A stretch of 64,000 bases of DNA from Macrococcoides caseolyticum. GTDB taxonomy: Bacteria; Bacillota; Bacilli; Staphylococcales; Staphylococcaceae. The first letter of the stretch is position 1. Every line of letters starts with the position of its first letter. The translations under genes were made by a program, and so were the position numbers. The notes beneath the pieces are model-generated. The model searched no databases. It had not been told where the DNA came from and worked only from the letters and a program-made list of their open reading frames with translations. The stretch lies in the NCBI RefSeq assembly GCF_021366795.1, contig NZ_JAHCPS010000003.1, positions 237,484-301,483 on the forward strand. The letters run 5' to 3'. Below, one piece after another: positions 23,625 through 32,931 of this stretch.

Positions 23625-23925
23625 TTATACACAGTATTATAAATGTGTATAAACATAATCACAACGTTTAATAAGTTATCCACATACTATACACAATTTG
23701 TGGATAAGAAATAATAGCAATAAATTATCCACAAGAAAATATAAGAAAATCTTATCAGAAAAATGTTTTAATATCAAGAACTAACGGTAGTTATCCACAA
23801 TGTTATACTTAATCACAGCTTTTTAAAATTTCAAATGTTTATATGTGATTTTCATTGTGAATAACTCGGGATAAGTGATTTGAAAAATAATATATCCACA
23901 AATCACTGTGGATATATGTGGATAA
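23625..23925. other. oriC: Origin segment upstream of dnaA (DnaA box cluster)
   Basis: Five exact TTATCCACA boxes: plus strand at 23676-23684, 23725-23733 and 23791-23799; minus strand at 23699-23707 and 23917-23925. One-mismatch copies occur at 23625-23633, 23644-23652, 23856-23864, 23892-23900 and 23907-23915. The cluster fills most of the rpmH-dnaA gap, and strand polarity of genes switches here, as expected at an origin. Confidence 0.95.
23636..23664 (-). promoter_or_regulatory. Probable dnaA promoter
   Basis: On the minus strand TTGTGA (23659-23664) and TATAAT (23636-23641) are separated by 17 bp. One-mismatch DnaA boxes at 23625-23633 and 23644-23652 flank or overlap the -10, a layout suited to autorepression by DnaA. 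Confidence 0.65.
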
Positions 23926-23962
23926 GTGGATATCTTTTTATGATTTCTTTTCTTTAAACAGG

Positions 23963-23991
23963 TTGATTTTAAGTGGTTGATTTGATATACT
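23963..23991 (+). promoter_or_regulatory. Probable promoter of rpmH-rnpA
   Basis: TTGATT (23963-23968) and TATACT (23986-23991) are separated by 17 bp, about 70 bases upstream of rpmH. Confidence 0.6.
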
Positions 23992-24059
23992 TCAATAGTT
24001 ACTGTAAATCACTAGACGAAATTCGATAGATGAAATATAAATTAATGGAGGTGTTTTAA

Positions 24060-24197
24060 GTGGTAAAACGTACTTATCAACCAAATAAACGTAAGCATAG
24101 TAAAGTTCATGGATTCCGTGCACGTATGAGCACAAAGAACGGACGCAACGTATTAGCGCGTCGTCGTCGTAAAGGCAGAAAAGTATTATCAGCGTAA
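24060..24197 (+). CDS. rpmH: 50S ribosomal protein L34
   Basis: L34 is a small basic large-subunit protein. It has 45 residues, the usual length, opening (M)[20 protein letters not shown] and ending [12 protein letters not shown]. The start is GTG at 24060-24062 with GGAGG eight bases upstream; no ATG is in frame near the start. It is the first plus-strand gene to the right of the origin and lies before rnpA, the near-universal arrangement. Confidence 0.96.
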   Translation: MVKRTYQPNKRKHSKVHGFRARMSTKNGRNVLARRRRKGRKVLSA

Positions 24198-24220
24198 GAT
24201 CACTGAACATCAGTGGTCTT
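24196..24220 (+). terminator. Hairpin terminator or attenuator between rpmH and rnpA
   Basis: An 11-bp stem (24196-24206 with 24210-24220, one G-T pair) is followed by a T-rich stretch. rnpA follows 80 bases later without an obvious strong promoter, so partial read-through is plausible. Confidence 0.7.
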
Positions 24221-24300
24221 TTTATTTTGTTTAAAACAGGCAATTATTCTAGTATAATGGATGAAAAAGTAATCATTTAGTGATAAGAAGTTGGTGTATC

Positions 24301-24648
24301 GTGGAAAAAGCGTATCGAATTAAGAAAAATGAAGATTTTCAAAAAGTATATAAACAAGGTAAATCGGTAGCGAATAAACAATTTATCGTCTATAAATTGA
24401 GTAATCCTGAAAATGAACATTTTAGATTAGGGATTTCCGTTTCCAAAAAAATTGGAAATGCCGTTACGCGTAACCGTATTAAACGTGCAATAAGAGAAAG
24501 TTTTACGCGCCACAAAGCAGATATCATTAAAGACGATTTCATTATTATTGCTAGAAACCCTTCAAAAGATATGACAGTTGAAGAGATTCATAAGAGTCTG
24601 GAGCATGTCATGAAGATTGCGAAAGGTTTTAATAAAAGAATCAGTTAA
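24301..24648 (+). CDS. rnpA: Ribonuclease P protein component
   Basis: RnpA is the basic protein subunit that helps RNase P RNA trim the 5' leader from pre-tRNAs. I chose GTG 24301, giving 115 residues that open (M)EKAYRIKKNEDFQKVYKQG, the family N terminus; an ATG 21 bases upstream would add MIRSWCI, which does not match the family. The RNR signature region is RLGISVSKKIGNAVTRNRIKRAIRE (about residues 44-68, shown in part: RNRIKRAIRE). The ribosome binding site is weak. It lies between rpmH and jag, as expected. Confidence 0.95.
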   Translation: MEKAYRIKKNEDFQKVYKQGKSVANKQFIVYKLSNPENEHFRLGISVSKKIGNAVTRNRIKRAIRESFTRHKADIIKDDFIIIARNPSKDMTVEEIHKSLEHVMKIAKGFNKRIS

Positions 24649-24668
24649 TCTTAAATGGAGGTATGCCT

Positions 24669-25475
24669 GTGTTAGAGAAAAATTATATTGCATCAACAGT
24701 AGAAGCAGCAATTCAACAAGGTTTAACCGAATTAAATCTTGAAGAAAAACAAGTGAAAATTGAAGTCATCAATCCCGGTAAAAAGGGCTTTTTTGGTATT
24801 GGTAAATCAGATGCAGAAGTAAAGCTCATCATTATTGATCCGACGCTTAAGAAGTTATCTTCAATTGAGGAAATAAAAAATAGAAGTTATTCAAAGAATG
24901 AAGTCATTGATTCACCAATCACTGAAATTGCATTTGGTGATGCATCGATTACAGAATCAGTACATGAGTCAACCAACGATTCATCCGATGTAAATCATGA
25001 GCAAACAACGAAACAACAGTCTAAAGAGAATGCATTGCATCAAACTGAGCAATATATTATTAATATTATTCAAGAGATGGGATTAAATATTGAGGCAACA
25101 AGTGCGATTAAAAATAGTGGTGAGGTCATAATTAACCTATCATCCAATGATGCTGCACGTATTATCGGAAAACGTGGTCAAGTATTAAATAGTCTACAGT
25201 TGCTTGCTCAAAATTATTACAATCATATTGAAAAAGGGTATATGATTGTAACACTTGATATTGAAAATTACCGTGAAAAACGTAAAGAGACTTTACAAAA
25301 CTTAGCGTTAAATATGTCTAAAAAAGCGATCGCAACGAGAAAACCGGTAAAATTTGAACCGATGCCTAATTATGAACGTAAAATCATGCATCAAATTTTG
25401 ACGAATATCGAAAATATCGAAACATATTCAGAGGGTCGCGAGCCACATCGATATTTAGTAATAAAGGCAAGATAA
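24669..25475 (+). CDS. jag: RNA-binding protein Jag/KhpB (KH-R3H)
   Basis: KhpB with KhpA binds RNA and affects cell elongation and division in Firmicutes. GTG 24669 is preferred (268 residues) because the GGAGGT at 24657-24662 abuts an upstream ATG with no spacing but lies six bases from this GTG. The Jag-N domain covers about residues 1-50 (GKKGFFGIGKSDAEV). An acidic, low-complexity linker covers about 80-120. A KH domain has the RIIGKRGQVLNSLQLL loop near 160, and a C-terminal R3H domain contains MPNYERKIMHQIL. YidC2, often found just before jag, is absent here. A hairpin follows. Confidence 0.93.
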   Translation: MLEKNYIASTVEAAIQQGLTELNLEEKQVKIEVINPGKKGFFGIGKSDAEVKLIIIDPTLKKLSSIEEIKNRSYSKNEVIDSPITEIAFGDASITESVHESTNDSSDVNHEQTTKQQSKENALHQTEQYIINIIQEMGLNIEATSAIKNSGEVIINLSSNDAARIIGKRGQVLNSLQLLAQNYYNHIEKGYMIVTLDIENYREKRKETLQNLALNMSKKAIATRKPVKFEPMPNYERKIMHQILTNIENIETYSEGREPHRYLVIKAR

Positions 25476-25490
25476 TCAAATGACTAAAGC

Positions 25491-25521
25491 TAACTCTAAA
25501 AACATAATGTTTTTAGAGTTA
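25491..25521 (+). terminator. Hairpin between jag and mnmE
   Basis: A perfect 14-bp stem (25491-25504 with 25508-25521) has a three-base loop. The downstream T-run is short and broken, so it may be a weak terminator or an attenuator. Confidence 0.6.
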
Positions 25522-25606
25522 ATCTGTTTATTTAAAGCAAAAGTGTTTTCTTTTTCAGTATTTCAAACTACAATCAACAAATGAACATTAAAGGGAGGAT
25601 CAATGA

Positions 25607-26989
25607 ATGGAATTCGATACAATTTCAAGCATTTCAACGCCGATGGGTGAAGGCGCAATCGCCATTGTCAGACTTTCTGGTGATGATGCAGTAAGCATCG
25701 CAGATAAGATTTATAAAGGTAAAAATCGATTAGTCAATGTTGAATCACATACGATAAACTATGGCCATATCATTGATCCTGAGACAAATGAGGTAGTGGA
25801 AGAAGTAATGGTAGCAGTAATGCGTGCGCCAAGAACGTATACGCGTGAAGATGTTGTTGAGATCAACTGCCATGGTGGTATTATGACGGTTAATCGTGTA
25901 TTAGAGTTAACATTATCAAATGGAGCTAAATTAGCAGAGCCAGGTGAATTTACGAAACGTGCCTTTTTGAATGGACGTATTGACTTATCTCAAGCAGAGG
26001 CAACTATGGATTTTATCCGTTCTAAGACAGATCGCGCAAGTAAGGTAGCCATGCAGCAAATTGAAGGTCGTTTAAGTACATTAATCAAAGGATTAAGACA
26101 ATCTATACTTGAAATACTTGCACAAGTTGAAGTAAATATTGATTATCCTGAGTATGACGATGTTGAAGAAGCAACGAGTCAATTCTTACTTTCTGAAGCG
26201 GAAAAAATAAAAAGCAGTATTGAAGGATTACTTCAAACAGGTTCACAAGGAAAAATCTTAAGAGAAGGTTTATCAACGGTTATTGTTGGAAAACCTAACG
26301 TAGGAAAATCATCAATGTTAAACAATTTAATTCAGGATAACAAAGCAATTGTTACAGAAATTGCGGGTACGACACGAGATGTTCTAGAAGAGTATGTCAA
26401 TGTACGGGGTGTACCACTACGTTTAGTTGATACTGCCGGAATACGTGAGACGGAGGATATTGTTGAAAAGATTGGTGTTGAACGTAGTAGACAAGCCTTA
26501 AGCAAAGCCGATTTAATTTTATATGTATTAAATTATAACGAAGCATTAACTGAAAGTGATTACCAGCTTGCAGAGTTGATTAAAGGAGAAGACGTAATTG
26601 TTATTATTAACAAGACGGACCTAACGCAAGCATTAGATATAGAAGCGGTGAAACAAATGATAGGTGAAAAAGCGCCAATCGTGATGACATCAATGGTTGA
26701 TCAAAGTGGAATTGACCAGTTAGAAGAGAAAATTCATGATTTATTCTTCGAAGGTACAGTATCTAATCAAGATATGACGTATGTTTCAAATGCTAGACAT
26801 ATTAGTTTATTAAAAGATGCCAGACAATCCATTAGTGATGCTATTACTGCAGCAAAAAGTGATGTGCCAATCGATATGATTCAAATTGATTTAATAAAAA
26901 CTTGGGAATTACTTGGAGAAGTGATTGGAGAATCTGTAGCTGATGGCTTAATTGATCAGTTATTTAGTCAGTTCTGTTTAGGGAAATAA
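25607..26989 (+). CDS. mnmE: tRNA uridine-5-carboxymethylaminomethyl GTPase MnmE
   Basis: MnmE works with MnmG to modify the wobble uridine (cmnm5U34) of several tRNAs. It has 460 residues. The N-terminal formyl-THF-binding domain covers about 1-120. A helical domain is split by the G domain, which has [12 protein letters not shown] (P loop, near 227), [19 protein letters not shown] and NKTD. The protein ends in the invariant C-L-G-K tail, whose Cys is needed for the modification. GGGAGG lies upstream of the ATG. It is followed by mnmG with a 12-base gap, so the two partners are co-expressed. Confidence 0.97.
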   Translation: MEFDTISSISTPMGEGAIAIVRLSGDDAVSIADKIYKGKNRLVNVESHTINYGHIIDPETNEVVEEVMVAVMRAPRTYTREDVVEINCHGGIMTVNRVLELTLSNGAKLAEPGEFTKRAFLNGRIDLSQAEATMDFIRSKTDRASKVAMQQIEGRLSTLIKGLRQSILEILAQVEVNIDYPEYDDVEEATSQFLLSEAEKIKSSIEGLLQTGSQGKILREGLSTVIVGKPNVGKSSMLNNLIQDNKAIVTEIAGTTRDVLEEYVNVRGVPLRLVDTAGIRETEDIVEKIGVERSRQALSKADLILYVLNYNEALTESDYQLAELIKGEDVIVIINKTDLTQALDIEAVKQMIGEKAPIVMTSMVDQSGIDQLEEKIHDLFFEGTVSNQDMTYVSNARHISLLKDARQSISDAITAAKSDVPIDMIQIDLIKTWELLGEVIGESVADGLIDQLFSQFCLGK

Positions 26990-27001
26990 GGAGGAAAAAT
27001 T

Positions 27002-28876
27002 TTGGAACAAAAATATGATGTAATTGTTGTTGGTGCTGGTCATGCGGGTGTTGAAGCGGGTCTTGCTTCAGCAAGAAAAGGTGCTAAGACATTAATGCTA
27101 ACAATCAATTTAGATTCTGTTGCTTTTATGCCTTGTAATCCATCAGTTGGTGGACCAGCTAAAGGTATTGTTGTCCGTGAAATCGATGCATTAGGTGGAC
27201 AAATGGCCAAAACAATTGATAAAACGCATATTCAAATGCGTATGTTAAATACAGGTAAAGGACCTGCTGTGCGTGCTTTACGTGCACAAGCAGATAAAGT
27301 ACTTTACCAGCAAGAAATGAAAGATGTCATTGAGAATACAGATAATCTGGAGATTATGCAGGCTATGGTAGAACGTCTTATTATTGAAGACGGAAAAGTA
27401 AAAGGTGTCGAAACAATTATTGGGACGACGTATTATGCTGATGCTGTTGTATTAACAACAGGGACATTCTTACGCGGAGAAATTATTCTGGGTAATATTA
27501 AATATTCATCAGGTCCTAACCATCAAATGCCGTCAATTACATTGGCCGGTCATTTACGTGAACTTGGTTTCGATATCGTTCGTTTTAAAACAGGTACACC
27601 ACCTCGTGTGAATGGAAATACGATTGATTATTCTAAAACGGAAATTCAACCTGGTGATGAAGTACCACGTGCATTTAGCTATGAAACAACTGAATTTATT
27701 TTAGACCAGTTACCTTGCTGGTTAACATATACAAATGCGCAAACACACAAGGTGATTGATGATAATCTACACTTATCGGCGATGTATTCAGGTATGATTA
27801 AAGGAACTGGTCCACGTTATTGTCCATCCATTGAGGATAAATTCGTAAGATTCAATGATAAACCACGACATCAAATCTTCTTAGAACCTGAAGGACGCAA
27901 TACAAAAGAAGTATATGTTCAAGGATTATCAACAAGTTTACCAGAACATGTTCAACTTCAAATGTTACAATCTATTCCAGGACTTGAGAAAGCAGATATG
28001 ATGCGTGCAGGCTATGCAATTGAATATGATGCTATCGTTCCAACACAATTATGGCCAACACTTGAAACAAAGCAGATTGATGGTTTATTTACTGCCGGAC
28101 AAATTAACGGTACGAGTGGTTATGAAGAAGCAGCGGGACAAGGTTTAATGGCAGGCATAAATGCAGCTGCAAAAGTATTAAACCATGAACCTTTAATATT
28201 AGGACGTCATGAAGCGTATATCGGTGTTTTAATCGATGATTTAGTGACAAAAGGAACAAATGAACCATACCGTCTATTAACAAGTCGCGCTGAGCACCGA
28301 TTATTATTACGTCATGACAATGCAGATTTACGCTTAACTGAAATCGGTAAAAAAATTGGTTTGATTGATGAGGCACGTTATGCTAAATTTAGTGCAAAGA
28401 AAGCGGCTATTTCCGAGGAAATAAATCGTTTAACCAATATCCGTATAAAACCTAATGAAGCAACACAAGAAATGATTGCAAGTCGTGGTGGGACAGAATT
28501 AAAAGATGGTATTTTAGCAATTGATTTATTACGTCGACCTGAAATGGATTATCATTCTGTTGCATCACTTATCGATAGTGATATTACTGTTGATGAAGCG
28601 GTAGCTGAGCAAGTAGAAATCCAGACTAAGTATGAAGGTTATATTCAAAAGTCATTACAACAAGTTGAAAAAGTAAAACGTATGGAAAATAAAAAAATTC
28701 CTGAAAATATAGATTATGACGATATTCATTCATTAGCAACAGAAGCCCGTCAAAAGTTAAAAGAAGTAAAACCATTAAGCATTGCTCAGGCATCAAGAAT
28801 TTCAGGGGTAAACCCAGCAGATATCTCAATTCTGTTAGTGTACATTGAGCAAGGAAAAATTAAAAGGGTGAACTAA
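27002..28876 (+). CDS. mnmG: tRNA uridine-5-carboxymethylaminomethyl modification enzyme MnmG (GidA)
   Basis: MnmG is the FAD-dependent partner of MnmE. It has 624 residues. It starts with TTG (27002-27004) with AGGAGG upstream. The dinucleotide-binding motif [19 protein letters not shown] (about 9-27) and the conserved [21 protein letters not shown] (shown in part: PSVGGPAKG near 48) are present. The GidA signature [14 protein letters not shown] lies near 196 and the second conserved block with [16 protein letters not shown] is near 376. The C-terminal helical domain binds MnmE and tRNA. The stop abuts the rsmG ATG directly. Confidence 0.97.
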   Translation: MEQKYDVIVVGAGHAGVEAGLASARKGAKTLMLTINLDSVAFMPCNPSVGGPAKGIVVREIDALGGQMAKTIDKTHIQMRMLNTGKGPAVRALRAQADKVLYQQEMKDVIENTDNLEIMQAMVERLIIEDGKVKGVETIIGTTYYADAVVLTTGTFLRGEIILGNIKYSSGPNHQMPSITLAGHLRELGFDIVRFKTGTPPRVNGNTIDYSKTEIQPGDEVPRAFSYETTEFILDQLPCWLTYTNAQTHKVIDDNLHLSAMYSGMIKGTGPRYCPSIEDKFVRFNDKPRHQIFLEPEGRNTKEVYVQGLSTSLPEHVQLQMLQSIPGLEKADMMRAGYAIEYDAIVPTQLWPTLETKQIDGLFTAGQINGTSGYEEAAGQGLMAGINAAAKVLNHEPLILGRHEAYIGVLIDDLVTKGTNEPYRLLTSRAEHRLLLRHDNADLRLTEIGKKIGLIDEARYAKFSAKKAAISEEINRLTNIRIKPNEATQEMIASRGGTELKDGILAIDLLRRPEMDYHSVASLIDSDITVDEAVAEQVEIQTKYEGYIQKSLQQVEKVKRMENKKIPENIDYDDIHSLATEARQKLKEVKPLSIAQASRISGVNPADISILLVYIEQGKIKRVN

Positions 28877-29593
28877 ATGAACGAAACGCAGTTTATACAA
28901 AAGTTAGAAGAAAAAGGTCTAACAATCACTGAAACACAACAAAAACAATTTGCAATTTACTATGAAACTTTAGTAGAGTGGAATAAGCTAATGAATTTAA
29001 CGGCTGTAACTGAAAAAGAAGAAGTCTATTTAAAGCACTTTTTCGATTCAATTACACCAAGTTTCTATTTTGATTTTACCAAAGTAAAATCGATATGTGA
29101 TGTTGGTGCAGGCGCTGGATTCCCAAGTATTCCATTAAAAATAATGTTTCCACATTTAGAAGTTACAATTGTAGATTCATTAAATAAACGAATTAACTTC
29201 TTAAATCATTTGAGTGCAGAACTTGATTTGACCAATGTTCGATTTATTCATGATCGTGCAGAAACATTTGGTAAGGGTTCGTATAGAGAAACGTTCGATG
29301 TCGTAACAGCACGTGCTGTTGCCAGACTGTCTGTATTAAGTGAGTTATGTCTTCCACTTGTTAAAAAAGGTGGACATTTCCTTGCACTAAAAGGGGCACA
29401 AGGTGAAATAGAAGTTGAAGAGGGTCTATTTGCGATTTCTATACTAGGTGGGGAAGTCGTTGATAATCATCCACTGACATTACCTGAAGAAGATAGTATG
29501 CGTTATATTCTTGATATTGAAAAGAAACGTCAAACACCAAAGAAATATCCGCGTAAACCAGGAACACCGAATAAAGAACCTTTATTGAAGTAA
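28877..29593 (+). CDS. rsmG: 16S rRNA (guanine-527-N7) methyltransferase RsmG
   Basis: RsmG (GidB) methylates G527 of 16S rRNA using SAM; its loss gives low-level streptomycin resistance. It has 238 residues. The early block [20 protein letters not shown] (about 38-57) is diagnostic, and the SAM-binding GxGxG is [16 protein letters not shown] (near 75-90). The C terminus is Lys/Pro-rich ([12 protein letters not shown]). It is directly fused end to end with mnmG, with no gap, and is followed by noc, the usual order. Confidence 0.96.
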   Translation: MNETQFIQKLEEKGLTITETQQKQFAIYYETLVEWNKLMNLTAVTEKEEVYLKHFFDSITPSFYFDFTKVKSICDVGAGAGFPSIPLKIMFPHLEVTIVDSLNKRINFLNHLSAELDLTNVRFIHDRAETFGKGSYRETFDVVTARAVARLSVLSELCLPLVKKGGHFLALKGAQGEIEVEEGLFAISILGGEVVDNHPLTLPEEDSMRYILDIEKKRQTPKKYPRKPGTPNKEPLLK

Positions 29594-29638
29594 TAAGTAA
29601 CACAATGAGTATTTAGAAGTGAAAGTGAGTCGATTGTT

Positions 29639-30484
29639 ATGAAAAAACCTTTTTCTAAATTGTTTGGTTTAAAAGATAAAGAAGAAGATGTTGAATTACA
29701 GCGCCAAAATGGTAATGTCAAAAAAGTAGCGATAGAGCGTATCGTACCCAATAGATATCAGCCAAGACAAATCTTTGATGAAGAAAAGATTAAAGAGTTA
29801 GCAGAATCTATCCGTTCATATGGCTTATTACAACCAATCGTCGTGCGCCCGATTGAAGAAGAAATGTATGAAATTATTGCCGGGGAAAGACGTTTCCGTG
29901 CATTAAAGTTTAATGGTACCGCTGAAACGGAAGTTATTGTAAAAAGAATGAATGATAAAGAAACAGCTGCGATTGCTTTAATCGAGAACATTCAACGTGA
30001 GAACTTATCTGCAGTTGAAGAAGCAGAAGCGTATAAGAAGTTATTAGATCTTGATGGTATTACACAACAAGATTTAGCAAGTAGCTTAGGTAAGAGTCAA
30101 TCATTTATTGCCAATAAATTAAGACTTCTGCGTTTATCTCAACCGATATTAGATGCACTTAGTAAGCAACAAATTACTGAACGACATGCACGTGCGTTAC
30201 TGGCTTTAGATGATGAAGGTCAAATAAAGATGCTATCTATTATTAAAGCGCAAAATCTCAATGTAAAACAAACTGAAGAACGCGTGAAACGCATGCTTGG
30301 TGGAGAAGATGTAAAACCGAAACGTATTGGTTTTACACGCGATATAAAATTAGCATTTAATACAATCGGGGAAAGTCTGAAAGCTGTCGAAAAAAGCGGT
30401 GTTAAAGTGAAACGTAAAGATACAGAGTATGAGAATTTCTATGAAATTTCGATTAAAGTATTTAAGAATGATGTGAATAAATAA
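29639..30484 (+). CDS. noc: Nucleoid occlusion protein Noc
   Basis: Noc is a ParB paralogue that binds dispersed sites and prevents septum formation over the chromosome. It has 281 residues. The N terminus MKKPFSKLFGLKDKEED fits the amphipathic membrane-binding helix of Noc. The CTP-binding motif is AGERRFRALK (81-90). A ParB-like helix-turn-helix lies around GITQQDLASSLGKSQSFIANKL (shown in part, about 140-160). Its position after rsmG, separate from parA-parB, and its N-terminal helix distinguish it from ParB. A candidate binding site is noted in metF. Confidence 0.93.
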   Translation: MKKPFSKLFGLKDKEEDVELQRQNGNVKKVAIERIVPNRYQPRQIFDEEKIKELAESIRSYGLLQPIVVRPIEEEMYEIIAGERRFRALKFNGTAETEVIVKRMNDKETAAIALIENIQRENLSAVEEAEAYKKLLDLDGITQQDLASSLGKSQSFIANKLRLLRLSQPILDALSKQQITERHARALLALDDEGQIKMLSIIKAQNLNVKQTEERVKRMLGGEDVKPKRIGFTRDIKLAFNTIGESLKAVEKSGVKVKRKDTEYENFYEISIKVFKNDVNK

Positions 30485-30493
30485 TTTGTATGA

Positions 30494-30522
30494 GCATAAC
30501 GATGTATCCATCATCGTTATGC
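30494..30522 (+). terminator. Terminator after noc
   Basis: An 11-bp perfect stem (30494-30504 with 30512-30522) is followed by TTATTTTATATTT. It lies 10 bases past the noc stop. Confidence 0.75.
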
Positions 30523-30532
30523 TTATTTTATA

Positions 30533-30561
30533 TTTACAAACTTTATTTGATTATTTAGAAT
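30533..30561 (+). promoter_or_regulatory. Promoter of cstA
   Basis: TTTACA (30533-30538) and TAGAAT (30556-30561) are separated by 17 bp. The predicted start falls at the edge of the cre described next. Confidence 0.65.
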
Positions 30562-30567
30562 GTTATT

Positions 30568-30581
30568 TGAAAGCGATTTCA
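30568..30581 (+). promoter_or_regulatory. cre site (CcpA operator) at cstA
   Basis: TGAAAGCGATTTCA matches the cre consensus TGWAANCGNTNWCA at all 14 positions. It lies at the likely transcription start of cstA, where bound CcpA would block initiation when preferred sugars are present. Confidence 0.75.
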
Positions 30582-30598
30582 AATAAAAGGGGGATTCT

Positions 30599-32055
30599 AT
30601 GTTTACATTTATATCTTGCATCTTGTTGCTGATTTTGGGGTATTTTACGTATGGCTTTTATATTGAAAAAATGTTTGGTATTAAAGAAGAAAGACCGACA
30701 CCTGCTTATGATCAAAATGATGGTATTGACTATGTACCAATGAATACAAAGTCTAATGCTTTAATTCAATTATTAAATATTGCAGGTGTCGGTCCTATTT
30801 TTGGTCCGATTATGGGTGCGCTCTACGGTCCAGTCGCCTTTATTTGGATTGTATTAGGGTGTATTTTCGCAGGTGCGGTACATGATTATTTAACAGGTAT
30901 GATTTCCATTAGAAACAAAGGGGCCCATTTACCTGAACTAGCAGGTAAGTTTTTAGGTAAGGCAATGAAACATGTCGTAAACGTATTTACATTATTACTT
31001 TTATTATTAACAGGTACAGTGTTTGTAACGTCTCCAGCAATTCTGATTCATGATTTAGTAGATAAAAAAATGGCTTTAAGTATGATTATCTTTATTATAT
31101 TCATTTATTATTTCTTATCGACAGTATTACCAATTGATAAAATTATCGGTCGTATTTATCCAATTTTTGGAGCGTTCTTATTGATTAGTGCCATTGGTAT
31201 TTTCTTTAGACTTATTCAAACTGGAGCGAAGATTCCTGAAATGACGTTAGAAAATATGCATCCAGATGGTTTATCAATCTTCCCGTTACTCTTCTTTACA
31301 ATTAGTTGCGGGGCTTTGTCAGGATTTCATGCGACACAAAGTCCTATTATTTCTCGTACGACTAAAAATGAAAAGAATGGTCGTCCGATATTCTACGGTA
31401 TGATGATATTAGAAGGTATTATCGCAATGATTTGGGCTGCAGCAGCAATGAGTTTATTTGGTGGATATGGTGGACTAAAAGAAACATTAGCACAAGGTGA
31501 AGCAGCACTTGTTGTAAGTAAAGCTTCAACAATGTTATTGGGTTCAATTGTTGGAACGATTTCAATTATCGGAGTAATTGTATTACCAATCACCAGTGGA
31601 GATACTGCATTTAGAAGTGCACGAATGATCATTGCAGATTATATCTCTTTATCACAACAATCTATTATGAAACGTTTCTATATTGCAATTCCATTATTTA
31701 TTATGAGTTTTATTTTAACGAAAATGGATTTTAGTATGTTATGGCGATATTTCTCATGGCAAATCAAACGACTGCAGTCATCGCATTATGGGTAGGTACT
31801 ATGTACTTAGCATTAGCAAAGAAGCATTATCTTGTTGCAGCACTCCCTGCAACGTTCATGACGTATAACGTGTTTGTTTATATATTAAGTCAACCGATTG
31901 GATTTGGTATGGATTTAACCTTCAGTTACTATATTGCAATTCTTTTGACAGCAATAGTGATATTCACTTTTGTGATTCAATATAGGAAAATGTCAGGATA
32001 TACGACTTTCGATTTAGATCACCCAGTCATATTGAAAAAAGATTATGTCGGATAA
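30599..32055 (+). pseudogene. cstA: Carbon starvation protein CstA family transporter, frameshifted
   Basis: CstA-family carriers take up peptides or pyruvate during carbon limitation. The reading frame opens MFTFISCILLLILGYFTYG and shows the family blocks AGVGPIFGPIMGALYGP and SGFHATQSPIISRT, with about a dozen hydrophobic segments. At about 31757-31760 the frame changes: the first frame reads LWRYFSWQIKRLQ, and the next frame continues MANQTTAVIALWVG. Restoring one G after TGG gives the expected FSWANQTTAV and a single product of about 485 residues. The second part runs to 32055. This is either a true one-base deletion in a G run or a sequencing error. The gene has an intact promoter, cre, ribosome binding site (GGGGG) and terminator. 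Confidence 0.85.
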
Positions 32056-32060
32056 ATTAT

Positions 32061-32100
32061 AGAATAAGCAGATGAGTGATATTACTCATCTGCTTATTCT
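32061..32100 (+). terminator. Terminator after cstA
   Basis: A perfect 17-bp stem (32061-32077 with 32084-32100) has a six-base loop. The trailing T-run is short, but the stem is very strong. Confidence 0.8.
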
Positions 32101-32122
32101 TTGTGCAGAATGCTTATAAAAT

Positions 32123-32131
32123 TGTTATAAT
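32123..32131 (+). promoter_or_regulatory. Possible extended -10 promoter of parA
   Basis: TGTTATAAT is an extended -10 element. The nearest -35-like hexamer is TTGTGC (32101-32106) at 19 bp, which is longer than ideal. The parA ATG is about 40 bases downstream. Confidence 0.5.
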
Positions 32132-32169
32132 CGATACTATATGAAAAACATGACTAGGAGAGAATTGAG

Positions 32170-32931
32170 ATGACAAAAATATTGGCCATCGCGAATCAAA
32201 AAGGTGGAGTTGGTAAAACGACAACTTCAGTGAACTTAAGCGCTGCACTAGCTGAGCTTGGTAAAAAAGTTTTATTAGTAGATACAGATCCTCAAGGGAA
32301 TGCTACAAGTGGTGTAGGTGTCGATAAAAATAACGTAGAAAATTCAGTGTATGACATGCTTGTTGAAGATGTAAATATTAATCGATGTGTGTTAGAAACA
32401 GCTGTTGACAACTTATATATTATTCCTGCAAACATCGCCTTAGCAGGTGCAGAAATTGAATTAGTTTCTGCAATGAGTAGAGAAGTTCGTTTGAAATATG
32501 CATTTAAAGAATTGGAGATTGATTTTGATTATATCATTATCGACTGTCCACCTTCTTTAGGCTTACTAACTATCAATTCATTTACTGCAGCAAATGGTAT
32601 TATCATTCCGGTTCAATGTGAATATTATGCATTAGAAGGTTTAAGTCAATTATTAAATACTATTCGTTTAGTACAACGTCATTTAAATCAATCACTTGAA
32701 ATTGAAGGTGTATTGCTGACAATGCTTGATGCACGTACGAATTTGGGTAATGACGTCATTGCAGAAGTAAAAGAGCACTTTGGAAAGAAAGTATATGAAA
32801 CGATTATCCCTCGTAATGTACGATTATCTGAGGCACCTTCTCATGGTCAACCTATCAATGTGTACGATGCACGTTCGACAGGTGCAAAGACATATAAAAG
32901 TTTAGCTGAGGAGGTCGTCAAACATGGCTAG
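32170..32931 (+). CDS. parA: Chromosome partitioning ATPase ParA (Soj)
   Basis: Soj/ParA binds DNA non-specifically, is stimulated by ParB and also modulates DnaA activity. It has 253 residues. The deviant Walker A box is KGGVGKTTT (11-19), and DTDPQGNATSG follows (about 38-48). The Walker B strand with IIIDCPPSLG lies near 120. No N-terminal HTH is present, so this is the chromosomal (type Ib) form. It overlaps parB by eight bases. Staphylococcus aureus is known to lack ParA although it has ParB, so this gene separates the organism from typical staphylococci. Confidence 0.95.
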   Translation: MTKILAIANQKGGVGKTTTSVNLSAALAELGKKVLLVDTDPQGNATSGVGVDKNNVENSVYDMLVEDVNINRCVLETAVDNLYIIPANIALAGAEIELVSAMSREVRLKYAFKELEIDFDYIIIDCPPSLGLLTINSFTAANGIIIPVQCEYYALEGLSQLLNTIRLVQRHLNQSLEIEGVLLTMLDARTNLGNDVIAEVKEHFGKKVYETIIPRNVRLSEAPSHGQPINVYDARSTGAKTYKSLAEEVVKHG

